Below, piece by piece: positions 1-9,343 of a stretch of 64,000 nucleotides of DNA; the stretch's first letter is position 1, and each line of letters opens with the position of its first letter. The stretch is from positions 124,001-188,000 of the forward strand of contig NZ_VHKL01000007.1 of NCBI RefSeq assembly GCF_007474605.1, given 5' to 3'. Both the position numbers and the translations under genes were made by a program. Source of the stretch: Rhodoligotrophos appendicifer. GTDB taxonomy: Bacteria; Pseudomonadota; Alphaproteobacteria; Rhizobiales; Im1. Under the pieces are notes generated by a model. It saw nothing but the letters and a program-made list of their open reading frames with translations, ran no database searches and was not told the origin of the DNA.

Positions 1-1043
1 GCGTGGGAAAGCCTGACCTCTCCGATATCGGGGAGCAGTCGCTGGAGGATCCGACGGAGTGCTGGAGCGATTGCGCGAGCATCTGAGGCACGGCTTCCTG
101 TAAGGCCTCCAAAGAGGATCCTCTCGCTGTCTGGCGCGGGCCGAATGAAATTGATGTTCATATTCGTTTCGATATATGTGCGGCGGTGCGGCAAGAGACG
201 ATTGATGAGGTCGGCGCTCAGGACCTCGGTGGCAATCATGTAGCCCTTAAATGGCACGAGCCGTTGGGCCAACCACGAGAAGCTCTGCCGCGTATATCCA
301 TTTGTCGCAGAGATGACGTTCCCGGCGGTGATTTCTCCGCGATCGGTGTCCACGACTTGTTCCTTGCTCGAACCAGATCTCTTCTGCCGGATGCTACGCG
401 CGGTGGTGCGCGAGATCACTTTCACCCCGGAATTCAGAGCAGCCCTGAGCAATCCTGAATGATATAAGCCAGGATGGATGGAGCCCAGATCAGGGATTAC
501 CGCGCCTCCGAAATATGCATCCGAAGCGATTTCGCGGTGCTGCTCTGCCCGAGAGATCATCTGGAACTCTACACCCAGATGCCTCTTATTGGTCTCCAGA
601 TCGGCCGCTAAAATTTCGTAATGTGGCCGAGAAGTCGCGCCGATGAACCGACCGCACTGATTGATGTGACAATCAATTCCTTCCTCTACCGCAATGTCTC
701 GGACAGCTTCATAAGCTTCGTTGAGTTCGCGATAAACTCCATGGGCGTATTCGCTGCCATGGCGCTTGGCCAGCCAAGCATAATCCCTTTTTAACGTACG
801 GCCCAAATAGCCGGCGTTGCGTCTGGATGCACCATACCCTGCATCTTCCGCCTCGATCACCACAACATCGGCGCCGGCCCGAGCGAGGTTCACAGCAGCG
901 ACCAGTCCCGTATAGCCAGAACCGATGATTACGACATCCGCCAAAGCGGGCAGGGCAGGCAGGCTGCTTTGCGGCAGCAGCGGAGCCGCGTCCCACCAAT
1001 AGGGTTGCTCTCTGAAATCCGACGTGAAAATCGACGACTCCAC
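1..1043 (-). CDS. FAD-dependent oxidoreductase (DadA/OrdL-like), 3' part outside window
   Basis: I translated this leftward frame from a GTG at 1043 to the window edge: about 347 residues with no stop, so the C-terminus is missing. Near residue 37 it has the Rossmann FAD motif VVIIGSGYTGL, followed by an acidic residue ending strand 2 (VVVIEAE) and the DAO-family block GASRRNAGY. This is the organisation of the D-amino-acid dehydrogenase / gamma-glutamylputrescine oxidase family, which oxidises amines or amino acids and releases ammonia and an oxo product. The GTG start is supported by GGAGGA seven to eight bases upstream. It is divergent from the dehydrogenase gene at 1174 across 130 bp. The substrate cannot be told from the sequence; the amine-related cluster at 7.8-19 kb makes an amine plausible. 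Confidence 0.85.
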   Translation of the reverse strand, partial: MESSIFTSDFREQPYWWDAAPLLPQSSLPALPALADVVIIGSGYTGLVAAVNLARAGADVVVIEAEDAGYGASRRNAGYLGRTLKRDYAWLAKRHGSEYAHGVYRELNEAYEAVRDIAVEEGIDCHINQCGRFIGATSRPHYEILAADLETNKRHLGVEFQMISRAEQHREIASDAYFGGAVIPDLGSIHPGLYHSGLLRAALNSGVKVISRTTARSIRQKRSGSSKEQVVDTDRGEITAGNVISATNGYTRQSFSWLAQRLVPFKGYMIATEVLSADLINRLLPHRRTYIETNMNINFIRPAPDSERILFGGLTGSRASDARAIAPALRRILQRLLPDIGEVRLSH

Positions 1044-1173
1044 CTGACGCTCCTCCGCGACCTTGCAGCAAAGCCAATCTATATCTTTGCAGTGCGTCCG
1101 TGCACAGTGCGAGCTTGACCCCTGGCTCTGCGTCGCTAGCCTCTGGCAATGAAGCTTAATCGAGGGGAATGTC

Positions 1174-2115
1174 ATGAGCAGACCAGATCTTCCGCGCCGT
1201 GTGGCCGTGATTGGCAACGGTATTATCGGTCATGGGATCTCCGAGGTCTTCGCTAAGGGTGGGATCCAGGTGACGATGATAGGCCATCGCGAGGAGAGCC
1301 TGCAGCGGGCCCTCCAAAAAATAAGTGAAAGTCTCAGCACCTTTGCCGAGCACGAACTGCTACATCGCAGCGAGGTCGCCACCATCCTGGGACGTGTCAC
1401 AACCAGCACCGAAATAGCCGATGCAGCGCATGCGGATCTGGTGATTGAAGCGGTCCCTGAGGACATGGCGCTGAAGCTTTCGATCTTTGAGAAGCTTGAC
1501 GAAATTTGCTCCACTGATGCTGTTCTTGCCTCTTCAAGCGGACACCCTGCCAGCGTTTTTGGGGCTCGCGCTAACCGCCGTGAGCGCGTTGTCGCGACCC
1601 ACTTCTGGTATCCTCCACAGCTGTTGCCCCTGGTTGAGATCTGTGGAAGCCCGGAGACGTCTCGAGAGACACTTCAATGGATAACAAACGTGCTGCGACA
1701 TATCGGTAAGGAGCCTGTGGTCATTGATCGCGAGATCCCTGGCTTTATTGGCAACCGAATTCAGTTTGCGGCACTACGAGAAGCTTGGTCGCTTTGGGCG
1801 CAGGGGGTGGCCTCGGCAGCGGCTATTGACGCTGTAGTGCGAAACAGCATCGGACGACGCCTAGGCATCACCGGGCCGATTGAATCCGCGGACCTAGGCG
1901 GACTGGCCACCATGGTACGGTTTGCAGAGTTCCTCCAGCCGACGCTCGACGTCGCGCCTCTGCCTCCGACGGCGCTACGTGAAATGGTAACAAGTGCCGG
2001 AAACGGTAATTCCCGCGTTCACCCGCGGTCGGAAGAAAACCGGGAAGATCTTTTGCGACAGAGGACGCAAGAACTCATCCGTTGGCTAAAGGCTGACAGT
2101 TCGCATCGAACATAG
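1174..2115 (+). CDS. 3-hydroxyacyl-CoA dehydrogenase family protein, NAD-binding
   Basis: The product has 313 residues, about the length of a single-domain 3-hydroxyacyl-CoA dehydrogenase. The N-terminal Rossmann motif GNGIIG (residues 14-19) binds NAD. The family block with serines 120-122 and the catalytic histidine (H143, in ATHFWYPP) is present, and the C-terminal helical domain starts around residue 185 (PGFIGNR). The family oxidises 3-hydroxyacyl-CoA to 3-oxoacyl-CoA; some members act on other beta-hydroxy acids, such as carnitine or gulonate. A ribosome site GAGGGGA precedes the ATG. It is divergent from the FAD oxidoreductase, so the two may share regulation. General function is secure, the substrate is not. 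Confidence 0.85.
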   Translation: MSRPDLPRRVAVIGNGIIGHGISEVFAKGGIQVTMIGHREESLQRALQKISESLSTFAEHELLHRSEVATILGRVTTSTEIADAAHADLVIEAVPEDMALKLSIFEKLDEICSTDAVLASSSGHPASVFGARANRRERVVATHFWYPPQLLPLVEICGSPETSRETLQWITNVLRHIGKEPVVIDREIPGFIGNRIQFAALREAWSLWAQGVASAAAIDAVVRNSIGRRLGITGPIESADLGGLATMVRFAEFLQPTLDVAPLPPTALREMVTSAGNGNSRVHPRSEENREDLLRQRTQELIRWLKADSSHRT

Positions 2116-2181
2116 CGGTCGAGCCTCGGGCTTGGTGCAGCGGGTCCAGTTGAATCAACCATAAAGAATCGGTTTTCGCAG

Positions 2182-2213
2182 CACTGATTGGCCCTGATCA
2201 GTGTCAGTGACAC
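2182..2213. promoter_or_regulatory. Overlapping palindromes downstream of the dehydrogenase gene
   Basis: CACTGAT (2182-2188) and ATCAGTG (2197-2203) form a 7-bp inverted repeat with an 8-nt loop. It overlaps a second perfect palindrome, GTGTCA-G-TGACAC (2201-2213). There is no T-run, so a classical terminator is unlikely. The element lies in the 314-bp gap before the autotransporter and could be an operator. Function is inferred only from the symmetry. Confidence 0.3.
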
Positions 2214-2329
2214 CTAGCGGCCGGGAACCAAACACCATTCCTGGCCAGTGTGGCAGAAATATCCGCACCCGATAATCGTCAGAAAATCTGTACCTTAGGC
2301 CTCCAACTCCGCTGTGGAAAAGGGAGCGC

Positions 2330-2342
2330 GATCCTCAGGATC
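2330..2342. promoter_or_regulatory. 13-bp palindrome upstream of the autotransporter gene
   Basis: GATCCT-C-AGGATC is a perfect palindrome about 88 bp before the autotransporter start, where an operator could lie. A sequence resembling a -10 box (TATAGA) follows at about 2364. No transcription start is known; the assignment rests on symmetry and position. Confidence 0.25.
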
Positions 2343-2429
2343 ACAATCTGGTTAATGCAACCTATAGAGGAGTAAAATCCCATATGTTATCAGGGGTGGT
2401 AGTTTCTCAGCTGGCCTCACGGGGGGATT

Positions 2430-4748
2430 ATGCGACCACTTCTTCAGTCCACGGCTCTGTCGGTCCTTCTCATGGCCGCCGGAATGATTGCCAACCAAGG
2501 CCTTCGCGCGGATCCCGTAAGTTATGCTGGCCTTGACTGGTACACGGACCGATATGCGACGGATAAATTTGAAACTCTGCCCGAGTTCGGAGGCCGTACC
2601 GATGTGCTGCATATGCACATCGGTACCGGCGGTTTTGTGCAGAATCGTGCCGAGGATCTTCAGGGGGAATTTTATAGCACACAAGGCTTTAAGGCGCAGA
2701 CGAACCTGGGCGGTGGCGACAGCTTCGTCTCCGGCAATCTGTTTATTCCCTCAAGCTGGTCGTCAGCGCCTGGTGCGGGCGATGATGGCGAGAGGGGAAT
2801 CTTCCAGGCGCCGTCCTTGTGGGGCAATATCACCGGCACAGACGGGGCAATGCAAGCTTCGCCAATCATCGGCTTTTCAAACGTCGACGGTAACGGTGTT
2901 ATTCGCGTATGGAACGATCTGGAGGGCACCTGGTCGGAGACGACTGCCAGCGTGAATTACAATGGCTGGAACAATCTTCGTCTTCTATACGTAGGAAACG
3001 AGGTTCAGTATCTGTTCAATGACACAATAATTGGCACCTTGGACACGGGGAACTGCGAAGCACGAGAGGTGGAGAATTGCTCCCAGGACTTAATCAGCCG
3101 ACTGAGCGAAATTCTGTTAACCGGATACAATAATTCGAGCCAGCCATATGACATTCACTGGGCGAATGTCTTGACCGGCATGGTAGGGGGTGACGACCAG
3201 GAAATCTTTCAGGACACGGTCTCTGATCTTCACTTTGAGGGCGCCACCGGATCGTCGATCTGGGATGGAACCGTCGTGAATGGCTCGCTGCAACTGGCAG
3301 GGTCTGAACTGGAGCTCGGCAATGGAGTCGTGGTTCGGGAAGATCTGCTTTTGATGCATGGCTCTCAGCTTGCAGGGGGCGAAGCGGCTCCTGCACAAAT
3401 TATCGGCAACGCGTCCGTAGACGGGACCTCAATCCTGGGTGGTAACGTGGCGATTGGCGGAAATCTTGTAAGTGGAGGCAATATCAGCCCAGGCAACTCG
3501 CCAGGTATAACTACGGTCATGGGAGATTACATTGCGACTCCGGGTGCCACGGTGACCCTTGAAGTGGATTTTTCGGCGGCGTCCCATGAAGCCGGCGTAA
3601 CGCATGATCAATTTACGATTGGTGGAAATGTTGCCGGTAGCAGGACATCTGTCCAACTTCTCAATGTGGATAGCACTGAGATTGGCGGGAGCGCGGAGAT
3701 TGGCGACATATCGCGAGTTGAGCTGATTACCGTAGGCGGCGAGTTGCCCAGTGGGTCCTTTGCTCTGGATCATCGCTACGTCCAGAATGGGCAAGATATT
3801 CTTTTGAAAACGCGAATCGACCCGCTTGGAGGGTACGTTATTGGCATAACGACCCTGGTTGCACCCGAGAGTTATGTCTCAGCCGCTCTTCCAACCAGCA
3901 TCGTCGAGACCACCAATCAGATGCTCGGCCGCTTTGTTGATCGCCGCGGGTTTAATTGGAGTGAGGCGCCGAGTGCGTGGATCAGGGCCTTTGGTGGTGG
4001 ATTCAATTTGGATGACGACACAGGGGTCGGCATTGATGCAACGACGGCCGGTGCATTGATGGGCCTCGATATCCTTGCTTTGCCGGAAATGGGTGGCGCC
4101 AGGATTGGCCTCATGGCCGGATATGCCTATTCGTCTGCTGATGTCACGGGTCGCGACGTGGGATCTGCGGGCAGCACGGGCGGGAACATGACCGCAATCG
4201 GCGGATATGTTAGCTACATGGCTCAAGATATTTTCGCCGACCTCTCGATGCAGTATCAGATCGTGAGTGCGGACCTCCAGGCTGTGGCTCAATCTGACCG
4301 TTCGATAAAAGGCGGCGTCTTTGGTCTCTCTGTTGAGAGTGGCTTCACCTACGATGTTGCCGAGAATATTTCCTTGGTCCCGATGGCACAGCTGCTTTAC
4401 CAAATTGTCTCGCTCGACAAATTCAACAATGGTGTCAGCAATGTCGATTTCGACAGCAACGATGCGTTGTTGGGACGCTTGGGGATCACAGCCATGACCG
4501 ACTACCGAGGTATGATGGCGTTCGGCGGAATTGGCCTCTCCAACCAGTTCCTCAAAAATATGACCACGATCATTGACGGTCTGGAGATCGAGACCAACAC
4601 TGGCGGCTTCCGAGCGGAAATCACCGCGGGGATGCAGGCCGTTCTTTCCTCGGGGATCACAGCCAGTTTCAGTGGGGAATATGACATCGGTCTCAATGGC
4701 GAGGCTGAAGCCTACTTGGCGAAGGCCAAATTGGACGTTGCTTTCTGA
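2430..4748 (+). CDS. Autotransporter (type Va secretion) outer-membrane protein
   Basis: The 772-residue product starts with a short basic region and a hydrophobic stretch, a likely signal peptide ending near residue 28. The passenger (about 30-480) is rich in Gly, Ser, Thr and Asn. At about residues 340-372 it has the autotransporter-associated repeat, recognisable from the core ISPGNSPG. The last 280 or so residues are alternating polar and aromatic strands ending in Phe (LDVAF), the signature of an outer-membrane beta-barrel translocator. No protease or adhesin motif is visible in the passenger, so its activity is unknown. GGGGGG precedes the ATG. The gene stands alone and converges with the peptidase gene at 4832. 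Confidence 0.85.
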   Translation: MRPLLQSTALSVLLMAAGMIANQGLRADPVSYAGLDWYTDRYATDKFETLPEFGGRTDVLHMHIGTGGFVQNRAEDLQGEFYSTQGFKAQTNLGGGDSFVSGNLFIPSSWSSAPGAGDDGERGIFQAPSLWGNITGTDGAMQASPIIGFSNVDGNGVIRVWNDLEGTWSETTASVNYNGWNNLRLLYVGNEVQYLFNDTIIGTLDTGNCEAREVENCSQDLISRLSEILLTGYNNSSQPYDIHWANVLTGMVGGDDQEIFQDTVSDLHFEGATGSSIWDGTVVNGSLQLAGSELELGNGVVVREDLLLMHGSQLAGGEAAPAQIIGNASVDGTSILGGNVAIGGNLVSGGNISPGNSPGITTVMGDYIATPGATVTLEVDFSAASHEAGVTHDQFTIGGNVAGSRTSVQLLNVDSTEIGGSAEIGDISRVELITVGGELPSGSFALDHRYVQNGQDILLKTRIDPLGGYVIGITTLVAPESYVSAALPTSIVETTNQMLGRFVDRRGFNWSEAPSAWIRAFGGGFNLDDDTGVGIDATTAGALMGLDILALPEMGGARIGLMAGYAYSSADVTGRDVGSAGSTGGNMTAIGGYVSYMAQDIFADLSMQYQIVSADLQAVAQSDRSIKGGVFGLSVESGFTYDVAENISLVPMAQLLYQIVSLDKFNNGVSNVDFDSNDALLGRLGITAMTDYRGMMAFGGIGLSNQFLKNMTTIIDGLEIETNTGGFRAEITAGMQAVLSSGITASFSGEYDIGLNGEAEAYLAKAKLDVAF

Positions 4749-4809
4749 GAATTTTAGGGAAGGCGATCCTCTCCTGCCACTGCTGAGACCGGTCGACTTC
4801 GAGTGAAGG

Positions 4810-4832
4810 GGCGCTCCTGTGAAAGGGGCGCC
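4810..4832. terminator. Hairpin between convergent genes
   Basis: GGCGCTCCT (4810-4818) and AGGGGCGCC (4824-4832) form a 9-bp stem with one G-U pair and a 5-nt loop, between the ends of the autotransporter and the peptidase genes. Neither side has a clear T-run, so it is at best a weak bidirectional terminator. Confidence 0.4.
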
Positions 4833-5899
4833 TATTCGCGACGGTAGCGGTTCACGGCGCTGATCAGCAAATCATGGGGAAGGGCGTGGGCAGTTCGGCC
4901 ACGATAGCCTGTCATGGTCTTGGCTGCGATGATGGCGTTGAGGATAGCTTCCTCGGTTGCTTCCGCCGCTGCTTGAAATAAAGGGGTACACTGTTCGATA
5001 CCGAGCATCTGAACATCCATCATTGGCTGGGTAAGTGACACTTTGTTGCCGGTGGAGAATGCAAGAAAGATGTCGCCGCTGCTGTTGGCGCCGAATCCGC
5101 CGACCCAGGCCAAACCTGTGGTAGCCCGCCGTGCTAGCCTCTGACACTGGATTGGCAGGAGCGGCGCATCGGTTGCAAGGACGACAATGATGGAGCCCTG
5201 ATCATCCTTGCTCTCTTTCGGACGAGGAACCAGACGTTCCGGGATCTCAAGACCCACAGGAGCGCCGGCTACCCGCAACATGGATCTCATGCCGTAATTG
5301 GCTTGCACAAGAGCACCGACGGTCCATCCGCCTTGTTCTGGCGAAAGGATTCTGGATGCCGTTCCTGTACCGCCTTTGAACTCGTGTGCGATCATGCCGG
5401 TCCCACCCCCAACATTTCCCTCCGCCACATACCCGCCGGCAGCCGACTCCAGAGCACGAAGCGCCAGGTCGGTCGTGACGGGGAATCGCTCCGCATCGCT
5501 CAGCCAACCGTCCCAGGTTTCTGCGGCAACGGGCAGATGCCAAGCCTGTTCGACGCCTCTCTTTACAGCAAGACGGCAGATCGCATCCCGAACAATGCCG
5601 ACAGCGTGAGTGTTTGTGATACAGACAGGAGATGCCAGGAGACCCTGTTCAGCAAGCCAGATTGTGCCGGTCATCTCTCCATTTCCATTGAACGAATGAT
5701 ACCCTGCGAATACGGAGTGGGTGAAGATATCGGCTGAAGGCCAGATGGCGGTCACTCCGGTGCGGGCAACCATGGGATGATCACAGATCAGGGTTTCGAA
5801 CCCAACCTCAATACCCGCGACGTCGGTTATGGCGTTGAGAGGGCCGGCAGCCATCTGACCGGTGGCGATACCGAGATCTCTTAATCGGATATGCGTCAT
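4832..5899 (-). CDS. P1 family peptidase (DmpA-type N-terminal nucleophile aminopeptidase, S58)
   Basis: The family is synthesised as one chain and cleaves itself before a serine that becomes the new N-terminal nucleophile. That site is visible as QGSIIVVLATDAP, with Gly235-Ser236 counted from the chosen start. The GGGTGM loop upstream is also conserved in DmpA. Members release N-terminal D- or L-residues or beta-amino acids from small peptides. The frame stays open upstream to an ATG at 6016 (394 residues). I prefer the ATG at 5899 (355 residues) because homologues start close to the RDLGI block and the extra 39 residues are basic and low in complexity. Two genes of unrelated function flank it, and it is probably transcribed alone. 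Confidence 0.85.
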   Translation of the reverse strand: MTHIRLRDLGIATGQMAAGPLNAITDVAGIEVGFETLICDHPMVARTGVTAIWPSADIFTHSVFAGYHSFNGNGEMTGTIWLAEQGLLASPVCITNTHAVGIVRDAICRLAVKRGVEQAWHLPVAAETWDGWLSDAERFPVTTDLALRALESAAGGYVAEGNVGGGTGMIAHEFKGGTGTASRILSPEQGGWTVGALVQANYGMRSMLRVAGAPVGLEIPERLVPRPKESKDDQGSIIVVLATDAPLLPIQCQRLARRATTGLAWVGGFGANSSGDIFLAFSTGNKVSLTQPMMDVQMLGIEQCTPLFQAAAEATEEAILNAIIAAKTMTGYRGRTAHALPHDLLISAVNRYRRE

Positions 5900-6088
5900 T
5901 TGAACCGAGAGCCCCTTGCCCCGAAACATGGATCTTTGATTTGCATCATTATCATTTCGAGCTCTCCTCCGGAAAACTCTATCAGCCCCTTGCGGTAATG
6001 GTCGCAAGCGCCGCATCGCCTAGCATCTTGTCGTGTGGCCTCTATCCGAGTAGCGCTGCGCTAAACTGTTCGACTGGGACGTGAGATT

Positions 6089-6976
6089 ATGAAGGCCTCG
6101 ATACGGCTCGCTGCTTACACCGTCGCCGTTGGCGTGCTGGTATTCCTTTTGAAACTGGGGGCATGGTGGATTACCGGGTCGATCGCGCTTTACTCTGATG
6201 CCCTCGAAAGCCTGATCAATATTGCGGCGGCAATCGCCGCGCTAGTGGCATTGAATCTGAGTGCCCAGCCAGCAGACCGCAACCACCCCTTTGGTCATCA
6301 CAAGGCGGAATATCTATCGGCTGTGCTGGAAGGCACTTTGGTCGTCGCTGCCTCGCTGTCGATCTTTCGCGAAGCCTATTACGGTTTTCTGGCACCTCAA
6401 GTTGTCGAGGCGCCAGCTATGGGATTGCTGGTGAATGGGATCGCCACTGCGGTAAATGCGGTGTGGGGTTTCCTTCTCGTTCGTGCTGGCCGCGCCCGTC
6501 GATCACCCGCTCTACTTGCGGACGGGAAGCATCTCTTTGCGGATGTCGTGACTTCGATCGGGGTTATTTTGGGTCTCAGCCTCGCCCAAGTCACAGGTTG
6601 GACCATCCTTGATCCGATGTTGGCTGCAATCGTCGCAGTCAACATCCTCTGGATGGGCTTTGGCCTTGTTAGGGTGTCGGTAGGAGGACTGATGGATGAG
6701 TCGGTCGATCCCCAAACGTTGGAACGGCTCCGCGAGATTATTTCAAGATCGGCCAGCGGAGCAATTGAAGTGCATGACTTGAGGACCCGCCAGGCTGCAC
6801 GAATGATATTCGTCGAGTTCCATCTGGTCGTTCCCAGTGATATGACTGTGGCCGCGTCGCATCACATCTGTGATTGCATTGAAGAAGCGCTTACGGCCGA
6901 GTTTGATGTGGAAGCCATCATTCACGTCGAGCCAGAAAATGAGGCTAAGCTCCAGGGCGTAGTGGTGTTGCATTGA
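6089..6976 (+). CDS. Cation diffusion facilitator family transporter
   Basis: The 295-residue protein has the CDF layout: six hydrophobic segments in the first 200 residues, then a cytoplasmic ferredoxin-like domain ending in HVEPE. CDF proteins export divalent metal ions (Zn, Mn, Fe, Co) in exchange for protons. The TM5 metal site is visible as H-x3-D in GKHLFADV. TM2 has SDALES, with Asp37 but Ser at the position of the second Asp of the classical D-x3-D pair, as in a common bacterial CDF clade. The conserved PADRNHPFGHHKAEY loop follows TM2. The metal cannot be deduced. It is divergent from the peptidase gene and followed by a gene for an exported protein. Confidence 0.88.
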   Translation: MKASIRLAAYTVAVGVLVFLLKLGAWWITGSIALYSDALESLINIAAAIAALVALNLSAQPADRNHPFGHHKAEYLSAVLEGTLVVAASLSIFREAYYGFLAPQVVEAPAMGLLVNGIATAVNAVWGFLLVRAGRARRSPALLADGKHLFADVVTSIGVILGLSLAQVTGWTILDPMLAAIVAVNILWMGFGLVRVSVGGLMDESVDPQTLERLREIISRSASGAIEVHDLRTRQAARMIFVEFHLVVPSDMTVAASHHICDCIEEALTAEFDVEAIIHVEPENEAKLQGVVVLH

Positions 6977-7052
6977 CCGGTAACCGGAAACTGACCGGCT
7001 ACCCGATGACGCGATCAACAAGCCTCGCTATGGTGCTCTTAAAGCGAGGTCA

Positions 7053-7727
7053 ATGATGCTTAACCGACTGTTATTTGCTGCACCCCTTTTGCTGCTTGCT
7101 TCACTCCCCGGCAGTGCTCAGGATGTTCCTCCCGCTGCGGCGAGCTGGCTGCGTTGTGCAGCTCTCGGCGCCTTGGCAGAAAAGGGTGCCCCCGATAAGG
7201 TCGCCAAGGATGCGGCAGCCGAGATACGCTCGAAGTATGAAGAACTGTTTGGCGCATACATCGCGGCCATGCAGGGAAGTAGTGCGAACCCGAAGATCGT
7301 CCGCCAGAGGGTAAAGACGTCTGTTGATGCGATGATTGAGAAGCGGCGGCTTTTGAATAAGGAAGAGCAGCCGGTATTGATCGCCTGTCAGCAGAGCATG
7401 GAACGCCTGACTAAGAACATCGCGGAGACGGTTCAATTAATGGTCTCCGCGACACCCAAGCCGACCGAAACTGTCATGAGCCGCGATATGTGGGCGACCT
7501 GCTCTGCAGCCCTCGGCTGGGCAGTCCAGTCGGGCATGACAGGCGATCCTCAGGTGCGTGACGCAGCAGTACGCTACCGTCAGTTGTTCCAATCTGCGGC
7601 CAAGCAGCAGGGCCTGTCGGATGAGCAGATCAAGAAGGGACTTGCGGACCTTCAAAAGGTTGCGGCGACAAAATCAGCCAACGAATTGAAGTCGGCTGTC
7701 GCGAGCTGCGTACGGCAGAAGCCCTGA
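7053..7727 (+). CDS. Exported helical protein made of two Cys-bracketed repeats, function unknown
   Basis: The 224-residue product starts with a signal peptide (hydrophobic core LLFAAPLLLLA, likely cleavage after SAQ at residue 23). The mature part is alpha-helical and looks like an internal duplication. Unit 1 begins WLRCAALG (residues 32-39) and ends at Cys112 (ACQQ). Unit 2 begins WATCSAALG (147-155) and ends at Cys219 (SCVRQ). Each unit thus has one Cys at each end, 77 and 69 residues apart, suggesting one disulphide per unit in the periplasm. I do not recognise the family. GCGAGG lies just before two adjacent ATG codons (7053 and 7056); either may be used. The gap to the CDF gene is 76 bp. 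Confidence 0.7.
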   Translation: MMLNRLLFAAPLLLLASLPGSAQDVPPAAASWLRCAALGALAEKGAPDKVAKDAAAEIRSKYEELFGAYIAAMQGSSANPKIVRQRVKTSVDAMIEKRRLLNKEEQPVLIACQQSMERLTKNIAETVQLMVSATPKPTETVMSRDMWATCSAALGWAVQSGMTGDPQVRDAAVRYRQLFQSAAKQQGLSDEQIKKGLADLQKVAATKSANELKSAVASCVRQKP

Positions 7728-7804
7728 GGCTGGACACTGTATCTGCGCTGGTCCAACCTGCGCAGAACGGTGAATTCATATCAAATGAGAACGGGGCTTT
7801 ACGC

Positions 7805-9211
7805 ATGAACCTTCATGGTCACAATCGCATGGATGCGGAGACCATTTGGCGCAAAGACAAGGCCCATTTTCTTCATCCGTGGCAACACTTTGATAGTTTT
7901 CACGAGACTGGAGCGACAATCATTAGTCGGGGCGAAGGTGCCTATGTCTTCGATAGCGATGGGCACCGGTTCCTGGATGGGATCGCTGGCCTGTGGTGTG
8001 TGAATGTTGGTTACGGTCGTGAGGAAATAGCGGAGGCCATGGCAGACCAAGCCAGAAGTCTGGCTTACTATTCGGCATTCGGAGACACCACCAACGCGCC
8101 GGCTGCCGAACTTGCAGCTAAGCTTGCCGAGCTCGCGCCAGGAAGCCTGAATCACACTGCTTATGCGACGTGTGGATCAACCGGCAATGATACGGCGGTC
8201 CGGTTGGCTCATTATTACTGGAGCCGCAAAGGACAACCGAACAAGCGGCATGTGATTTCCCGTCACGATAGCTATCACGGCTCCACGATGCTTGGAATTT
8301 CCCTAGGAAATCGGCTCGGGGACCGTTCTCCGCACTTCCACTATCTCAGCGACTTCATCCACCATATTTCCTCTCCAAACCCCTACCGTCGGCCGCAGAA
8401 CATGACCGAGGAAGCCTTCTGCGACCAGTTGCTCGCAGAATTCGAAACTAAAGTGGCTGAGATCGGGGCCACCAATGTTGCAGCCTTCATCGCCGAGCCT
8501 ATTCTTGGCTCGGGAGGGGTCATCGTGCCTCCCGCAGATTACAACAAAAGGATGTCTGAATCCTGCCGTCGCCTGGGGATTCTCTTCATTGCCGACGAGG
8601 TGGTCACGGCGTTCGGCCGAATTGGTCATATGTTTGCCAGTGAGGCCGAGTTTGGCTTCATACCCGATATCATCAACACCGCTAAAGGCTTGACCTCGGG
8701 CTATTTTCCCCTTTCGGCAGTGCTGTTTACCGACGAGATCTACGACGTCATCTCTGCTGCCGATCCGACGGCGATGTTTGCTCACGGCTATACCTATAGT
8801 GGTCATCCCATCGGCTGCGCCGTGGCACTCAAGAACATCGAAATTATCGAACGTGAAGATCTTTGCGGCCATGTCCGGTCACTCGGCGGATACCTCGAAA
8901 CTCGCTTGAACGCACTTTCCGATCTTCCGCTCGTCGGCGATGTCCGTGGCCGCCGTTTCATGATGTGCATCGAGTATGTTGCTGATAAGCGAACCAAGGC
9001 ACCCTTCGCACCCGACATCGACATAGGCAGGAGAATTGCCGCGAGCTGCAGCAAGCGAGGCTTGATGGTCCGTCCCCTGGGCGCGCTGAACATTATTTCG
9101 CCACCTCTGGTTCTCAATCGGATGGAAGTGGATTTTCTGGCCGATACTTTGAGTGAAAGCGTAATTGAGGTTGCTGCTGAACTTTCGCGTGAGGGGTTGG
9201 GCGCCGCCTGA
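7805..9211 (+). CDS. Class III aminotransferase (omega-amino acid/polyamine:pyruvate type)
   Basis: The 468-residue enzyme is a PLP-dependent class III transaminase. The PLP-binding Lys294 lies in NTAKGLTSGYFPLSA, and Asp264 in FIADEVVTAFGR binds the pyridine nitrogen. The HPWQHF motif near residue 25 and the overall length fit the putrescine/taurine/beta-alanine:pyruvate group, which moves a terminal amino group to pyruvate to give alanine and an aldehyde or oxo acid. It opens a rightward cluster with CoA-dependent enzymes and a polyamine-type importer, so it probably performs the deamination step for the imported compound. The exact substrate is not visible. Confidence 0.88.
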   Translation: MNLHGHNRMDAETIWRKDKAHFLHPWQHFDSFHETGATIISRGEGAYVFDSDGHRFLDGIAGLWCVNVGYGREEIAEAMADQARSLAYYSAFGDTTNAPAAELAAKLAELAPGSLNHTAYATCGSTGNDTAVRLAHYYWSRKGQPNKRHVISRHDSYHGSTMLGISLGNRLGDRSPHFHYLSDFIHHISSPNPYRRPQNMTEEAFCDQLLAEFETKVAEIGATNVAAFIAEPILGSGGVIVPPADYNKRMSESCRRLGILFIADEVVTAFGRIGHMFASEAEFGFIPDIINTAKGLTSGYFPLSAVLFTDEIYDVISAADPTAMFAHGYTYSGHPIGCAVALKNIEIIEREDLCGHVRSLGGYLETRLNALSDLPLVGDVRGRRFMMCIEYVADKRTKAPFAPDIDIGRRIAASCSKRGLMVRPLGALNIISPPLVLNRMEVDFLADTLSESVIEVAAELSREGLGAA

Positions 9212-9343
9212 TCTCCCTGGCAAAAGCAGAATGGGAGCTTTGATCTCTCGGGCAGGGTGCGAGGACAGCACCATTGACGCTTTGATGCCATTCGACTACG
9301 CCGCCCGTCTGGGTAATAAGCCTGCTGCCCGTGGAGGGGCCTA

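Noticed and set aside
709-1149. 146-codon leftward frame starting at an ATG near the FAD oxidoreductase
   Set aside because: It is in a different frame from the GTG-started oxidoreductase, which has the FAD motif and a ribosome site.
2383-2430. ATG at 2383 with GAGGAG upstream as a leader peptide before the autotransporter
   Set aside because: The frame overlaps the autotransporter start out of phase and encodes a Ser/Arg-rich chance peptide; evidence is only a distant purine run.
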